NCBI GenBank assembly: GCA_903882875.1
Contig: CAIRYQ010000089.1
Location: 26,430 to 90,429, forward strand
Origin: an uncultured Spartobacteria bacterium
Lineage (GTDB): Bacteria; Verrucomicrobiota; Verrucomicrobiia; Chthoniobacterales; Chthoniobacteraceae
Reading direction: 5' to 3'
DNA length: 64,000 bases
Below are positions 1 through 9,147 of the stretch, piece by piece (position 1 is the first letter of the stretch; the number at the start of each line of letters is the position of its first letter). Made by a program: the position numbers and the translations under genes. The notes beneath the pieces are model-generated. The model was not told the DNA's origin. It saw nothing but the letters and a program-made list of their open reading frames with translations, and did not search any database.

Positions 1-199
1 CCTGGAGGCAGTCTTCCAGCGGCATCAGGTCCTTGATCGAGGTCGAATACTCGCGGATGCGCCCGCAGCCGGTGCAGGTGAGGTTGCAGGTGTGCAACGG
101 CTCAAGCTGGAGGACGGTGGCGAACTTCTTCACGCCGCGAATCTTGTTGCTGATGATGTGACGGGCGATTCGCGCCGTGAGTGCTAATGGAAAACGCAT
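1..199 (-). CDS. hpnH: Adenosyl-hopene transferase HpnH, N-terminal part (cut by window edge)
   Basis: Only the first 66 codons are present; the rest lies left of base 1. The start is the ATG at 199-197. The residues match the N-terminus of the radical-SAM enzyme HpnH, with the cluster-binding cysteines in the pattern C-N-L-T-C-T-G-C followed by GRIREY. The HpnH family joins the 5'-deoxyadenosyl group of SAM to diploptene, the first step towards side-chain-extended hopanoids (bacteriohopanepolyols) in the membrane. The assignment rests on this N-terminus alone, but the cysteine motif and following residues are characteristic. No SD-like sequence is evident. Confidence 0.85.
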   Translation of the reverse strand, partial: MRFPLALTARIARHIISNKIRGVKKFATVLQLEPLHTCNLTCTGCGRIREYSTSIKDLMPLEDCLQ

Positions 200-362
200 A
201 TTGGGCGCGGGTGATACAGGGAGTTAATAATCAGGGCAAGGGCGAAGGTGGACTTTTTCTGGCAGAAGGATTGTTGTGGCGGTGGCGTGCAAGGTGTGCG
301 CTGCGCAAAAGTTGACGCCCGCCGACTTTCAAAAACAAGAGCGCCTTCGCATCCGAAGTATT

Positions 363-425
363 CGTCATGCGCGTGTTTCCAAAGCGGTGTCGCGCTGCGC
401 TTGCCACCGTTGCTCCAAGATTTTG
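363..425. repeat. Possible interspersed intergenic repeat
   Basis: The spacer 200-475 between hpnH and the beta-helix gene has no convincing gene. The part around 363-425 resembles, from memory, a recurrent non-coding sequence of Chthoniobacter-like genomes that reads roughly as 'gcggtggcaagcg...gacaccgctt' on the other strand. I saw no second copy in this window, so the call is weak. Confidence 0.2.
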
Positions 426-475
426 CGAATCCGTCAGGCACACCGCAAGGGCCCCGCAATTTCTGAAAGCCGAAA

Positions 476-2407
476 TCACTGTCGCGTCGGCAAACCATCC
501 AGACCGATCCGGTGATGGATGCCAAATCCCGGCGCCTCCGAACCCGCGGGGAGCGAGCCGATGTCCGGCGCACCCGGCTTCGAGGCGCGCAGCGGGTCGG
601 GCCATTCATCCGGAACGGTCACGCCTGCGGCGAGCGCCACACTGCCTGGTCCGAGGCGCAAATCGGCCGGGAGTTTCGGATCGGCCCCGAGCGAGAGGAA
701 CTTCGGATCACCGACGACATCGTTGCTTCCCCATCCCGGCGCGTACTGCTTTTTGCTCCCGGCGAAAAGCGGCGAGGCGCGGAATTTCGCGAAGGTCTCC
801 GCCGCCGGCTTCAGCGTGCCGGAGAGGCTCCAGAAAAGATTTCCGTCCGACTGGAAATCATCGTCCGCAGTGAGCGCCGTGAATGTCGTTCCGGGCTCGC
901 CTTCGAGCTGCACGAAGAGATTGTTGAACACGCGCCGCGTCGTGTCGCGCGTGTGGGCGCCCCATGTGAACGCGTAGTGGCCGCGCCAGCCGCCGGTGTG
1001 CATGAGGAACGTGTTCTGATAGACGTAGTAGATCGGATGCACGGGGCTGCCGTGATCGTGCGCCAGGATTTCCGTAGGCTGATCGAGGAATGCGCCGCTC
1101 GGGTCTGGCTTCTCGGGCGGGAACTTGTAGGTGCCGCGCCGGAGATCCACGACGTTGCGGAAAATGTACACGCCGCTTCCCGGATCGGCGGTCACGGTCA
1201 CGGGCTTCTTTCCGTGCGCGGTGAACGGGCTCAGCAGCCGCGAAACGAGATTTTGTGAGATCAATATCCGCCCGTATGCGCGCTTCGGCCCCGGCTCGAA
1301 TCCGTCGTCGTTGAAATTGTCCACGAAGCTCTCGCGGATGCTGATGTTCTCCACCCCGGCGAGCGCGATGAAGTCGTGGTTGTCCGTGAATTCGCAGCGC
1401 GTGAAATCGAAGTCGCTCCCGTCTGGAAGGATGAGGTAGCCGGCGCTCGCGCGATATTTGTGATGCGCTCGCGAATGCCACGGCGCGGCGTGGCCGCGGA
1501 ATGCGGAGTCCGTGACGTGCAGGCCGTTCACATGCGCCGTGCGCAGCGTCATCTGCCCGCCGTAGAGCGTCACGCCGTCGAGCGTGATGTCTTCCGCGTT
1601 CTGGATCACGAGCGCCGCGCGCCTTACCCCGCGGACCACGAGATCCTGGAGGCGGACGTGCGCGGCCTTGTTCATCTGCACGGTGTATTCGCAGCCTGCG
1701 ATCACGAGCGGCATCTTGCGCGGATCGGTCTCGCCGCGATAGGCGAGGTCGCCGAGGCCGGGGAGATTCGTGTGCGCGAGGCGGACGTGCAAGCGCCCCG
1801 TCTTGTCGTCGCGCCGTGTGCCGGGGCCGCAGTAAATCCCGGTGGGATCATCTGCGCGATCCGCGACTTCCTCGCGCCACAGCTCGTTCGCCGAACGGAG
1901 ATCCGAGAACGTGATGTAGTGGTGCAGCGGGATCATCGAGTCGGCGAAATTCCCGTAGCCGCCACCTGTCGCGTAGTTTTTCACCGAGCGGAATTCCCCT
2001 GGCGCACCCTCGGCAAACGGCTCCCACGCCGTCGCGGGCGATTCGGAAAATTCGCGGATGCCGCCATCGAGGATCGCCAGTTCGCCGGGGTGCGAGCGGA
2101 TCGTGATCGGCTTCTCCTTCGTGCCGGACACGCCGAGATTTACGCTCTCATAGTAGGTGCCGCCGCGCAGGCAGAGCGTGTCTCCGGGTTTCAGGTTTTG
2201 GAGCGACGCCGAGACCGTCTTCCACGGTTTCTCCTTTGTGCCGGGCTGCGAATCGTCGCCGTTTTTCGCATCGGCAAAATGCACTGCCTCCGCGGGCAGC
2301 GGTCGCGCGGAGACTTCCGGCAGCGGCCGCATCGGCGCGTGTGACTGGAATTCGGCGGCGGCCGCGAAGTGCAGCGCGAGCAGTAGGAAGGCGAGGGGGA
2401 GTTTCAT
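476..2407 (-). CDS. Secreted right-handed parallel beta-helix protein
   Basis: 643 residues. A signal peptide (about residues 1-18, ending AAAA) is followed by a DUF1565-like opening (FADAKNGDDSQPGTKEKPWK, then GDTLCLRGGTYYESV). This opening is typical of secreted pectate-lyase-like beta-helix proteins, where PGT and KPW mark the first coil. The middle contains repeated coil-like segments (LQDLVVRGV, ITLDGVTLYGG, ISIRESFVDNF). Such proteins usually bind or cleave acidic polysaccharides in the periplasm or outside the cell, but no catalytic set can be assigned, so the substrate is unknown. The start is supported by the signal peptide. The leader is CA-rich with no SD. Confidence 0.75.
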   Translation of the reverse strand: MKLPLAFLLLALHFAAAAEFQSHAPMRPLPEVSARPLPAEAVHFADAKNGDDSQPGTKEKPWKTVSASLQNLKPGDTLCLRGGTYYESVNLGVSGTKEKPITIRSHPGELAILDGGIREFSESPATAWEPFAEGAPGEFRSVKNYATGGGYGNFADSMIPLHHYITFSDLRSANELWREEVADRADDPTGIYCGPGTRRDDKTGRLHVRLAHTNLPGLGDLAYRGETDPRKMPLVIAGCEYTVQMNKAAHVRLQDLVVRGVRRAALVIQNAEDITLDGVTLYGGQMTLRTAHVNGLHVTDSAFRGHAAPWHSRAHHKYRASAGYLILPDGSDFDFTRCEFTDNHDFIALAGVENISIRESFVDNFNDDGFEPGPKRAYGRILISQNLVSRLLSPFTAHGKKPVTVTADPGSGVYIFRNVVDLRRGTYKFPPEKPDPSGAFLDQPTEILAHDHGSPVHPIYYVYQNTFLMHTGGWRGHYAFTWGAHTRDTTRRVFNNLFVQLEGEPGTTFTALTADDDFQSDGNLFWSLSGTLKPAAETFAKFRASPLFAGSKKQYAPGWGSNDVVGDPKFLSLGADPKLPADLRLGPGSVALAAGVTVPDEWPDPLRASKPGAPDIGSLPAGSEAPGFGIHHRIGLDGLPTRQ

Positions 2408-2459
2408 GCGGGATGGGGTTGCGGTTGAAAGCGTGCGCCCGCTCGCTTTCTCTCAGGCG

Positions 2460-2834
2460 CTAGTAATCGCCCGGCGGTGGCGACTCGTATTCCTCGCGTA
2501 GAGCGGCGGCGAGGGACTTCTCGTAAAAGAGGAACCGCTTTGTGACGAAGAGCGGATCTTTCTGCTCCCGCGGGTCGAGGTATTCCTCCACAAACTCCTC
2601 GATCGTCTTCTCCTCAAAGGTCTCCAGATCGTCCTTCCACACATGCTCCTTGAACGCCAGCCGGTGCGTGCCCTCGAAGCACGTCAGCGCCAGCTCAAAG
2701 TCGAGGTCGTCGAACTCGTCGTTGAACAGCTCGCTGATCGTCGTGCCCGCGTCGCACTGCACCAGATCGTCGCTGATGAAATGCAGGATCTCGATCAGCG
2801 AGCTGACGTAGTAGCTCGTCGGCAAATCGGGCAT
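2460..2834 (-). CDS. Conserved-looking hypothetical acidic protein
   Basis: 124 residues, starting at MPDLPTSYYV. It is soluble, strongly acidic (runs such as NDEFDDLDFE and EEKTIEEFVEEY), with no signal peptide or membrane segment. I do not recognise the family. The ATG lies 2 bp after the stop of the upstream secreted-protein gene (2837-3361), so the two are almost certainly co-transcribed and probably translationally coupled. Codon use matches the neighbours. No function can be assigned. Confidence 0.6.
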   Translation of the reverse strand: MPDLPTSYYVSSLIEILHFISDDLVQCDAGTTISELFNDEFDDLDFELALTCFEGTHRLAFKEHVWKDDLETFEEKTIEEFVEEYLDPREQKDPLFVTKRFLFYEKSLAAALREEYESPPPGDY

Positions 2835-2836
2835 GG

Positions 2837-3361
2837 CTACTTTTTCTCCGTGGCGGATTTCACGAGCGCGATGAACTGGTCGCGGCTCGCCTTCACGAGC
2901 GCAGCGGGGCCGGTCATCTTCACAAAGACCGCGCCCTCCGTGTGCTCGAGGATCGCGCCGAGCAGCGCCGCGTCCGGGAGTTCCTCGGTGATGCCGGCCA
3001 TCGGCGCGGCCTTCAGCGTGCCCTCCGCGGAGACGAGCGTGACTTTCACCCCGTTGAAATCCTGCGCGTCGATCTTGTTCGCCTCGGCCTTGCCCGAGAT
3101 CTGGCCGAGCCACCGCTGCACATTCGGCTCCACGCCGCCGCCATTGCTCTCGCCGAAGAAGAAAAACGTGATGTCCGCCGGCTTCCCGCCGTCCTTGCCG
3201 GGGATCTGGAGCTGCGCCTTGCGCATGGGCGATGTGGGCTCGATGGACTTCCATCCCGCCGGGCGCGTGAATGCAAATGCGCCGACGTTGAATTTTGCGG
3301 CGTCCTCCGCAAACGCGGCGACAGCGAAGAGGGCGAGGAAAAGGGTGGCGAGTGTTTTCAT
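2837..3361 (-). CDS. Secreted hypothetical protein
   Basis: 174 residues. A clear signal peptide (MKTLATLFLALFAVAAFA, cleavage about residue 18) sets the start at 3361; an in-frame upstream extension to 3433 lacks signal-peptide character. The mature part has a mixed alpha/beta look, with KPADITFFFFGESNGGG, GQISGKAEANKID and a closing Lys-rich tail. No catalytic motif or known domain is recognised. It sits first in a two-gene unit with the acidic protein at 2460-2834. The likely location is the periplasm. Confidence 0.65.
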   Translation of the reverse strand: MKTLATLFLALFAVAAFAEDAAKFNVGAFAFTRPAGWKSIEPTSPMRKAQLQIPGKDGGKPADITFFFFGESNGGGVEPNVQRWLGQISGKAEANKIDAQDFNGVKVTLVSAEGTLKAAPMAGITEELPDAALLGAILEHTEGAVFVKMTGPAALVKASRDQFIALVKSATEKK

Positions 3362-3591
3362 GGGCCGCGTGAGATAGCCGCACCGCGAAGCCACGGCAAG
3401 GCCGGACTCGCGTCCGTAACGATGGCGGAGCATCGCCTGGCTTAAGCCCGTAGCGAGCCGGTCAACGCCGTGGTTTCAAATTGAGCGGCCTCGCCGTTGA
3501 ACCAACGTGCGAAGGCATCGCAGGATGCGTCCTCGGGCGCACAAATGGAACTTCAGCCGTGGACATTGCTTCCACAGGCAGAAAGTCATGC

Positions 3592-4629
3592 CTAGCGCCC
3601 GTAGAGGCACTGCGCGAGGTATCCGCTCAGCGCGGTGAGGCGGTTTTCCTTGCGGAACTGCTCGATCTTTTTGCGATCCACCTTGAGTGCGCGATCCCAG
3701 AGCCAGATGAGATTTTGCGAGGAAACGGTGATGATGTCCGTGATGTTCTTCGGATCATCCACGCGCGGGGCTTTCACGTCGAAGCAGATCGGGCCAGCGT
3801 ATTTTGCGTCCTGCAAAACGACGAGGAGCGCGAGATCCTTCAGCGGCTCGGTGTACCCGAACGGGAGATCCTGATCGTAGCGCTGGCCGTCCTGCGAATT
3901 GAGGTGGATGTGGAAAAGTTTTCCCGCTTCGAGGCAGAGATCCACGTCCCAGAGGTAGTCGAGGCCGGCGATGCGCGAGTGGGCGGTCTCGGGGTTCACG
4001 CCGAAGATGGGCTGCACTTCCTTGTCGAGACGGCTGACGAGGTAGAGCACCTCGCCGACATTCGCGAGATACATGTTTGCACGCGGCTCGTTCGGCTTGG
4101 GCTCGAGGGCGAACTTCACCTTCGTGCCGTAATTTTTCAGCGCGTAGTGGCCGACCTTGTTGAAGCCTTCGACGAGGCGCTTGAAGGCGTCGCGTCCGTT
4201 CTTCGCGAGGACGAAGTCAAAGCCCTCGCGGCCATTCCAGAAGACCATCGTCTTTGCGCCGAGCACGACGGTAGTGTCCACGGCCTTGAGCGCGTTTTCC
4301 ATACCGAGTTTGCGCACGGAGGGATCATTCGAGGTCATTGCGCCGTCCTTGAAAATTGGCGCTGCGAAAAACGACGGCGTGTACATCGCGCACTTGAGGC
4401 CGAGCTTTTTCGCGATCTTCGCGGCGTCGGGCGCCATGTCGGCGGTGATCTCCACGTCGTGCGCCTCGTAGTAGCTCATGCCGGATTCGGCGAGCAGCGG
4501 CAGACGGTCAAGCATCGGGATGGGATCACGCGTGGGGCCGCCGAAGGGATCGTTGCCGGGGCCGATGTTCCAGACGCCTGCGCCGAGGCCAGTGATTCCG
4601 ACTTTGTTCTGCAGTTCGTAGCGTGCCAT
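3592..4629 (-). CDS. Xylose isomerase-like TIM-barrel protein
   Basis: 345 residues, from the ATG at 4629. Several segments line up with metal-dependent xylose isomerases: MVFWNGREGFDF (family FWGGREGY), FALEPKPNEPR (metal-binding Glu, family EPKP), and HIHLNSQDGQRYDQDLPF (family D-x-N-x-GD...DTDxFP). PETAHSRIAG matches the NHATLAGH region. The protein belongs to the xylose isomerase/AP endonuclease-2 TIM-barrel superfamily and probably interconverts an aldose and a ketose. Whether xylose is the substrate cannot be read from the sequence. It is monocistronic; the leader is CA-rich (CAACCACCAACACACCC) with no SD. Confidence 0.75.
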   Translation of the reverse strand: MARYELQNKVGITGLGAGVWNIGPGNDPFGGPTRDPIPMLDRLPLLAESGMSYYEAHDVEITADMAPDAAKIAKKLGLKCAMYTPSFFAAPIFKDGAMTSNDPSVRKLGMENALKAVDTTVVLGAKTMVFWNGREGFDFVLAKNGRDAFKRLVEGFNKVGHYALKNYGTKVKFALEPKPNEPRANMYLANVGEVLYLVSRLDKEVQPIFGVNPETAHSRIAGLDYLWDVDLCLEAGKLFHIHLNSQDGQRYDQDLPFGYTEPLKDLALLVVLQDAKYAGPICFDVKAPRVDDPKNITDIITVSSQNLIWLWDRALKVDRKKIEQFRKENRLTALSGYLAQCLYGR

Positions 4630-4841
4630 AGAAGGGTGTGTTGGTGGTTGAGGGTTGTTGAAAAAAGGGCGCGCAACATGAAGAGCGGATGCGCGGTTGT
4701 CACCTGCGAAAATGATTGGTGCGCGGTGCTCAGTCGGTGGCAGTCGCGTATCGTCACTGAAAACTCCGTCTGTCGCCAGCGGTGGTCAGATGCAAAGATG
4801 CCAGCTTGCCCGGAGCCGCATGCAAGCGGCACATTTCCGCG

Positions 4842-5615
4842 ATGAACATCGTCGCCGTCCAACTCGACAGCGTGTGGGAAGACCCGCGCGCGAATTTTGA
4901 AAAGGTGGAACGCATGCTTGCCGCGAAGCCGACGACGGAAGGCTTGCTCATCGTGCTACCAGAGATGTTCGCGACCGGATTCAGCATGGACGTTTCGAAG
5001 ACCATGCACGGCGACTCGCGCGGGACGGAAGATTTTCTCCGCACGCTCGCGCTGCACCACCGCTGCACGGTGACGGGCGGCGTGGTGAATCCCGGCACAG
5101 GCGGGCGCGGGCGCAATGAGTCCGTGACATTTGCGGCGGATGGCTCGGTGCTCGCGCGCTACGTGAAGCAGCAGCCGTTCAGCGGGGCGGGGGAGGACAA
5201 GGTGCATGAGGCCGGCAATGAGGCGGTCGTGTTCCGGCTTGGCGAATTCACCGCCGCGCCGCTCATCTGCTACGATCTGCGCTTTCCGGAAAGGTTCCGT
5301 GCGGCGGCGCGACTCGGCGCGGATCTTTTCATCGTCATCGCCGCGTGGCCCGAGATACGCATCGGGCACTGGATCACGCTGCTGCGGGCGCGGGCGATCG
5401 AAAACCTGGCCTTCGTCGTCGGCGTGAACCGCACGGGCACCGAGCCGAACGGCACATGTGGTGGACGCAGTATCGTCGTGGATCCGCACGGAGAGATCAT
5501 TGCGGACGCAGGGACGGCTGAGACGATGCTGCACGCGGAAATCGCGTATGCCGTTGCCGCCGTCTGGCGCGAGAAATTCCCTGCGCTGCGCGATGCGCGG
5601 TGGCCATCGTTTTGA
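4842..5615 (+). CDS. Nitrilase-superfamily amidohydrolase (omega-amidase/YafV-like)
   Basis: 257 residues, the usual length of the YafV/Nit2 branch. The carbon-nitrogen hydrolase triad is intact: Glu41 in LPEMFATGF, Lys109 in ARYVKQQPF and Cys143 in PLICYDLRFPE. Enzymes of this branch deaminate omega-amides such as alpha-ketoglutaramate in the cytoplasm. The start at 4842 (MNIVAVQLD) begins the first beta-strand of the fold; a possible in-frame extension to 4782 looks non-coding. It is divergent from the xylose-isomerase-like gene and convergent with the MFS gene, whose stop lies 6 bp away. Confidence 0.85.
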   Translation: MNIVAVQLDSVWEDPRANFEKVERMLAAKPTTEGLLIVLPEMFATGFSMDVSKTMHGDSRGTEDFLRTLALHHRCTVTGGVVNPGTGGRGRNESVTFAADGSVLARYVKQQPFSGAGEDKVHEAGNEAVVFRLGEFTAAPLICYDLRFPERFRAAARLGADLFIVIAAWPEIRIGHWITLLRARAIENLAFVVGVNRTGTEPNGTCGGRSIVVDPHGEIIADAGTAETMLHAEIAYAVAAVWREKFPALRDARWPSF

Positions 5616-5621
5616 GTGTCG

Positions 5622-7004
5622 CTACTCCTCAGGGAGCGGCTGGCCTTTTGTCTCGGGGGCGTAGAAGGAGGCGACGAGGCCGATGAGGAAGATGGAGCAC
5701 ATGGTCATCGCGGCGTAGCGGAGCGGGAGCGCGGGGTCCTGCTTCGCGTAGCCGCCGAAGACGTCGGCGGTGAGCTTGGCCGAGAGGAAGCTGCCGGCGG
5801 CGGCGGCGAAGCGGCCGAGATTGTAGCAGAAGCTGGTGCCGGTGCTGCGCAGGCGGCTGGGGAAGAGCTCGGGCAGGTAGATGGCGAATCCGGCGAAGAC
5901 GCTGAGCTGCGCGGCGCCCATGAGGAACATCATCCAGCGCGCGGCGTAGGGTGAGGACATATTCTGATAGACGAGGAAGCTGGCGACGAGCGCGGCGGTG
6001 AAGCCGATGATGAAGGCGAGCTTGCGGCCATGCTGCGCGATGCGCGTGAACATCATCATGCCGGCGGCGGCGCCGAACATGTTCCAGAGATAGGCGATGG
6101 TGATGGCCCAATCCACTTCGCCTTTCACGGCGTTGGCGGCGAGGGTGCCGGCGGCGACGGCTTTCTCGAAGTATTGCCGGAAGACGATTTTCTGGAGGTC
6201 CACGGCGTACTCGCCGATGGCCCACAGGCCGATGACTCCGGTGCTGGCGATGAGCGCGCCGAAGAGGAGGTTCTTGCGCCAGCGCGCCTCGGCGAGGAGT
6301 GCGGCGTAGGGGGAGAAGATGCCGCCGGCTTTCAGCAGGCCCTGCTCTTTCAGGCGCAGCCAGGAATCGGGTTCCTTCAGGTAGCCGCGGGTGAAGATGA
6401 TCATGAAGGCGGGCACGGCACCGATGAGGAACATCCAGCGCCAGCCGGAGCCGGCGGTGATGGTGTGGTTCTTCTCCAGCGCATCAATGCCCATCTTGGC
6501 AAAGCCCGCGGTGATGTTGCCGACGGTGGAGAGGATTTGCAGCAGGCCGAGCGACTGGGTGCGTGCGCTGGCTGGCACGGTCTCGGCGATGAGCGCGACG
6601 GCGAGGCCGAAGACGCCGCCGACGCCGACGCCGGTGAGAAAGCGGAAGATGGTGAAGTCGAGTTTCGACTGGCTGAAGTAGCTCAGGCCGGTGAACGCGG
6701 AGTAAATGAGGATGGTGAGCGTGAGCATCCGCGCGCGGCCAAATTTGTCGCCGAGCGATCCAAAGATCAAGCCGCCGATGCCCCAGCCGATGAGGAAGCA
6801 CGCGGTGACGACTTTGCCGTACGCCTGCAGCGCCGAGTCGCTCGCGGGGAGCTTCATGAGTTCGACGAGGGCGGGGACGCGCGCGAGGGAAAAGAGGCGC
6901 TGATCCAGGCAGTCGAAGAACCACGCGGCGGAGGCGACGATGAGGACAAACCAGTGGTAGCGGGTGAGCTGCTTCCACCAGGGGAGGTTCGGATTATCAG
7001 GCAT
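5622..7004 (-). CDS. MFS transporter
   Basis: 460 residues with about 12 hydrophobic segments. The Major Facilitator loop 2-3 signature is present as GSLGDKFGRARML, and the following segments (TGVGVGGVFGLAVALIAE) fit the fourth helix. The closest feel is the sugar-acid/sialate group of symporters, but the substrate is not readable. The start MPDNPNLPWWKQL (7004) is chosen because the in-frame extension to 7148 runs through the intergenic heptamer repeats. A likely inner-membrane symporter. Confidence 0.85.
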   Translation of the reverse strand: MPDNPNLPWWKQLTRYHWFVLIVASAAWFFDCLDQRLFSLARVPALVELMKLPASDSALQAYGKVVTACFLIGWGIGGLIFGSLGDKFGRARMLTLTILIYSAFTGLSYFSQSKLDFTIFRFLTGVGVGGVFGLAVALIAETVPASARTQSLGLLQILSTVGNITAGFAKMGIDALEKNHTITAGSGWRWMFLIGAVPAFMIIFTRGYLKEPDSWLRLKEQGLLKAGGIFSPYAALLAEARWRKNLLFGALIASTGVIGLWAIGEYAVDLQKIVFRQYFEKAVAAGTLAANAVKGEVDWAITIAYLWNMFGAAAGMMMFTRIAQHGRKLAFIIGFTAALVASFLVYQNMSSPYAARWMMFLMGAAQLSVFAGFAIYLPELFPSRLRSTGTSFCYNLGRFAAAAGSFLSAKLTADVFGGYAKQDPALPLRYAAMTMCSIFLIGLVASFYAPETKGQPLPEE

Positions 7005-7052
7005 GGCGCGCGGAGAGTGGCGACGCGCGTGGCGCGGGGCTAGGAAAAATGT

Positions 7053-7080
7053 GTGACTGGTGATTGGTGAACGGTGACTG
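7053..7080 (+). repeat. Heptamer repeat array, 4 units (left arm)
   Basis: Four consecutive 7-bp units: GTGACTG, GTGATTG, GTGAACG, GTGACTG. It is one arm of an inverted pair with the array at 7142-7169, in the spacer between the MFS and PEP-hydrolase-type genes. Confidence 0.85.
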
Positions 7081-7141
7081 GTCCTGAAACTCTCCGGCAC
7101 GCGTGCTCCCACAGGGCTCCGACGACGCGCGGACTCGAAAC

Positions 7142-7169
7142 CAGTCACCCTTCACCCTTCACCAGTCAC
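7142..7169 (-). repeat. Heptamer repeat array, 4 units (right arm)
   Basis: On the minus strand it reads GTGACTG, GTGAAGG, GTGAAGG, GTGACTG: four 7-bp units of the same family as 7053-7080 in the opposite orientation. The 61-nt spacer between the arms would form the loop of a large hairpin. Confidence 0.85.
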
Positions 7170-7210
7170 AACTCAATTCCCCCACCGTCGTATCGACACC
7201 ACCGCGCGCG

Positions 7211-8089
7211 CTACTTCTTCTTCCCGCGCTTCGGCACCTTCAGCGATTTGAATTTCCGCGTGAGGTTCGTGAGCGATTCCTCGATGCCCATGCGCTCCAG
7301 CGAAGTCGCGCCGACGAAACCGACGGCATCCGTGTTTTGAATCACGCGTTCGGCATCCTCGGGCGTGTTGATCGGCCCGCCGTGGCAGAGGAAGAAGATG
7401 TCCTTCCTCACGCGCGTCGCGGCATCAATGATTTCCTGCGTGCGCTTGATGGTGAAGTCCCAGCTCTTGACCGCGCTCTTCACGCCGATGCTCCCGCCGA
7501 CGGTCGTGCCGACGTGCGCGATGATCGCATCCGCGCCGGCCTTCGCCATTTCGACGGCCTCCTCGGGCGAGCCTACATACACGACGGAGAATAGATCCAT
7601 CCGCCGCGCGAGCGCGACCATCTCGAATTCCTTCTTCACGCTCATGCCCGTCTCCTCGAGCACGCCGCGGAAGTGGCCGTCCACAATCGTGTGCGTGGGA
7701 AAATTGTTCACGCCGGAGAAACCCATCTCCTTCACCTTGCCGAGCCAGTGCCACATGCGCCGCCGCGGGTCGGTCGCGTGGACGCCGCAGATCACCGGAC
7801 ATTCCTCGACGACGGGCAGCACCTCGTATTCGCCGATCTCCATCGCGATGGCGTTCGCATCGCCGTAGGCCATCATGCCCGCGGTGGAGCCGTGGCCCAT
7901 CATGCGGAAGCGGCCGCTGTTATAAATGATGATCAGGTCCGCGCCGCCGCGCTCGATGAACTTCGCCGAGATGCCCGTGCCCGCGCCGCCCGCGATGATG
8001 GCATTTCCTTTTTTCAAAGTCGCGCGCAGGCGCTCGCAGACTTCCTTGCGTGTGTAGGGATTTCCTTTTCCGGTCCAAGGATTCGGCAT
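7211..8089 (-). CDS. PEP-hydrolase family TIM-barrel protein (PF09370-like)
   Basis: 292 residues. The sequence is typical of the 'phosphoenolpyruvate hydrolase' TIM-barrel family: GNAIIAGGAGTGISAKF at the N-terminus, then GGADLIIIYNSGRFRM, GVHATDPRR, GFSGVNNFPT, GADAIIAHVGTTVGG and FFLCHGGPI. The same domain forms the C-terminal half of the plant Tm-1 protein with a UPF0261 partner; no UPF0261 gene is seen here. The catalytic role remains uncertain despite the family name. The start MPNPWTGKGNPY (8089) is preferred over an extension to 8326. The leader is CA-rich without an SD. Confidence 0.75.
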   Translation of the reverse strand: MPNPWTGKGNPYTRKEVCERLRATLKKGNAIIAGGAGTGISAKFIERGGADLIIIYNSGRFRMMGHGSTAGMMAYGDANAIAMEIGEYEVLPVVEECPVICGVHATDPRRRMWHWLGKVKEMGFSGVNNFPTHTIVDGHFRGVLEETGMSVKKEFEMVALARRMDLFSVVYVGSPEEAVEMAKAGADAIIAHVGTTVGGSIGVKSAVKSWDFTIKRTQEIIDAATRVRKDIFFLCHGGPINTPEDAERVIQNTDAVGFVGATSLERMGIEESLTNLTRKFKSLKVPKRGKKK

Positions 8090-8236
8090 GGGCGTGGGTG
8101 GTGAGAGTTCGTTTCGGGTGAAACGGGACACTAGCGTACCGCCACGCGAAGTGGGAAGCGCACGAATGCACCATTCGCTATCGGGGATGCACGGGCCGAG
8201 GCTTGCGCAACTGCGGAAACCTGCCAGCATCCGGGC

Positions 8237-8470
8237 ATGAAATTCGATCTGAAGTTCAGCATCATAGAGATGATGCGCGACCGGCTTCACGCGGCGCCGT
8301 TTCAGCCGTTCGTCGTCGTGTTGCATTCGGGAGAGAGGCTGCGAGTGAAGAACCCGGACGTGCTGACAGTCACCCTTTCAGGCTGGGTCATCTACGACGA
8401 CGGCGCGAAGGCGAGAATGCTGAATCCCGCGCTCGTCGCCGAGATCGAAACCAAGTCGGCGAAGGCGTAG
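8237..8470 (+). CDS. Small conserved hypothetical protein
   Basis: 77 residues. The pattern DRLHAAPFQPFVVVLHSGERLRV, then a predicted beta-strand pair and IYDDGAKARMLNPALVAEI, resembles a family of small proteins frequent in Verrucomicrobia and Planctomycetes, in which FxPFxxxLxDGxxxxVxxP is conserved. Its role is unknown; it may be a small all-beta binding domain. It is followed after 65 bp by a small membrane-protein gene on the same strand. Confidence 0.6.
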   Translation: MKFDLKFSIIEMMRDRLHAAPFQPFVVVLHSGERLRVKNPDVLTVTLSGWVIYDDGAKARMLNPALVAEIETKSAKA

Positions 8471-8535
8471 GGCAATAGTCATCTGTCCCCCGTTCCCAGA
8501 ATGCAAGCAAAAGGCGCATTTGCTCTTTCTCCCAA

Positions 8536-9093
8536 ATGACTAACTTCCATTCTTCCGATCCAAAATCCTCTCCGATCAGGAGGTGGCCGGTATTCTGCGT
8601 AATTTTCGCAGCCATATGCATCCTGGTACGGCTAACGCTTGTGGAGTATCAGGCTAATAAATCGCACACCTTCGTGGCGGCTGGGGTGGATGAACTGTCC
8701 CATTTCCAAAGCTCCACGGATTTTCCATTCGCCAGACTGATGGGTTCCGGGAGTCCACATTCATGGTTGTGGCGTCACGAGCATTTGGACAACTACGGCG
8801 AAATTATGATTAACGTGCCAGACCGTGGCGTTGTGTATACTTGGGTTGATGGAAAGCGAGTGGAACAGATTCTAAACGAAGTGGCCTATAGTGCCGCCCA
8901 TGAAATGAATGATAACAGCAACGCTTCTCCCAACCTCCGGCCCGCGATGAGCCGCTTGTTCGACGCGGTTTACCATCAACGGCGATTGCACCAACTGATG
9001 CTCTGGGGTGATGGTCTCGAGCTTGCCGCGGTGTTGTCCATATTCATTGGAATCTCGATTATTGGCCTTGCCTCGGTTTGGCGGACTGCGTGA
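8536..9093 (+). CDS. Hypothetical two-segment membrane protein
   Basis: 185 residues with one hydrophobic segment near residues 17-34 and another near 155-178; the region between would lie outside the cytoplasm if the N-terminus is inside. I do not recognise a family. Base composition is visibly lower in GC than in the neighbouring genes, and codon choice is less biased, which suggests recent acquisition or relaxed selection. The start is the first ATG; an upstream CU-rich stretch replaces an SD. No function is assigned. Confidence 0.5.
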   Translation: MTNFHSSDPKSSPIRRWPVFCVIFAAICILVRLTLVEYQANKSHTFVAAGVDELSHFQSSTDFPFARLMGSGSPHSWLWRHEHLDNYGEIMINVPDRGVVYTWVDGKRVEQILNEVAYSAAHEMNDNSNASPNLRPAMSRLFDAVYHQRRLHQLMLWGDGLELAAVLSIFIGISIIGLASVWRTA

Positions 9094-9147
9094 AAGTAAA
9101 TTCCCAGCAGAGCAGACAGACCTAACAGTCAAGTCAGTAGTAGCTCT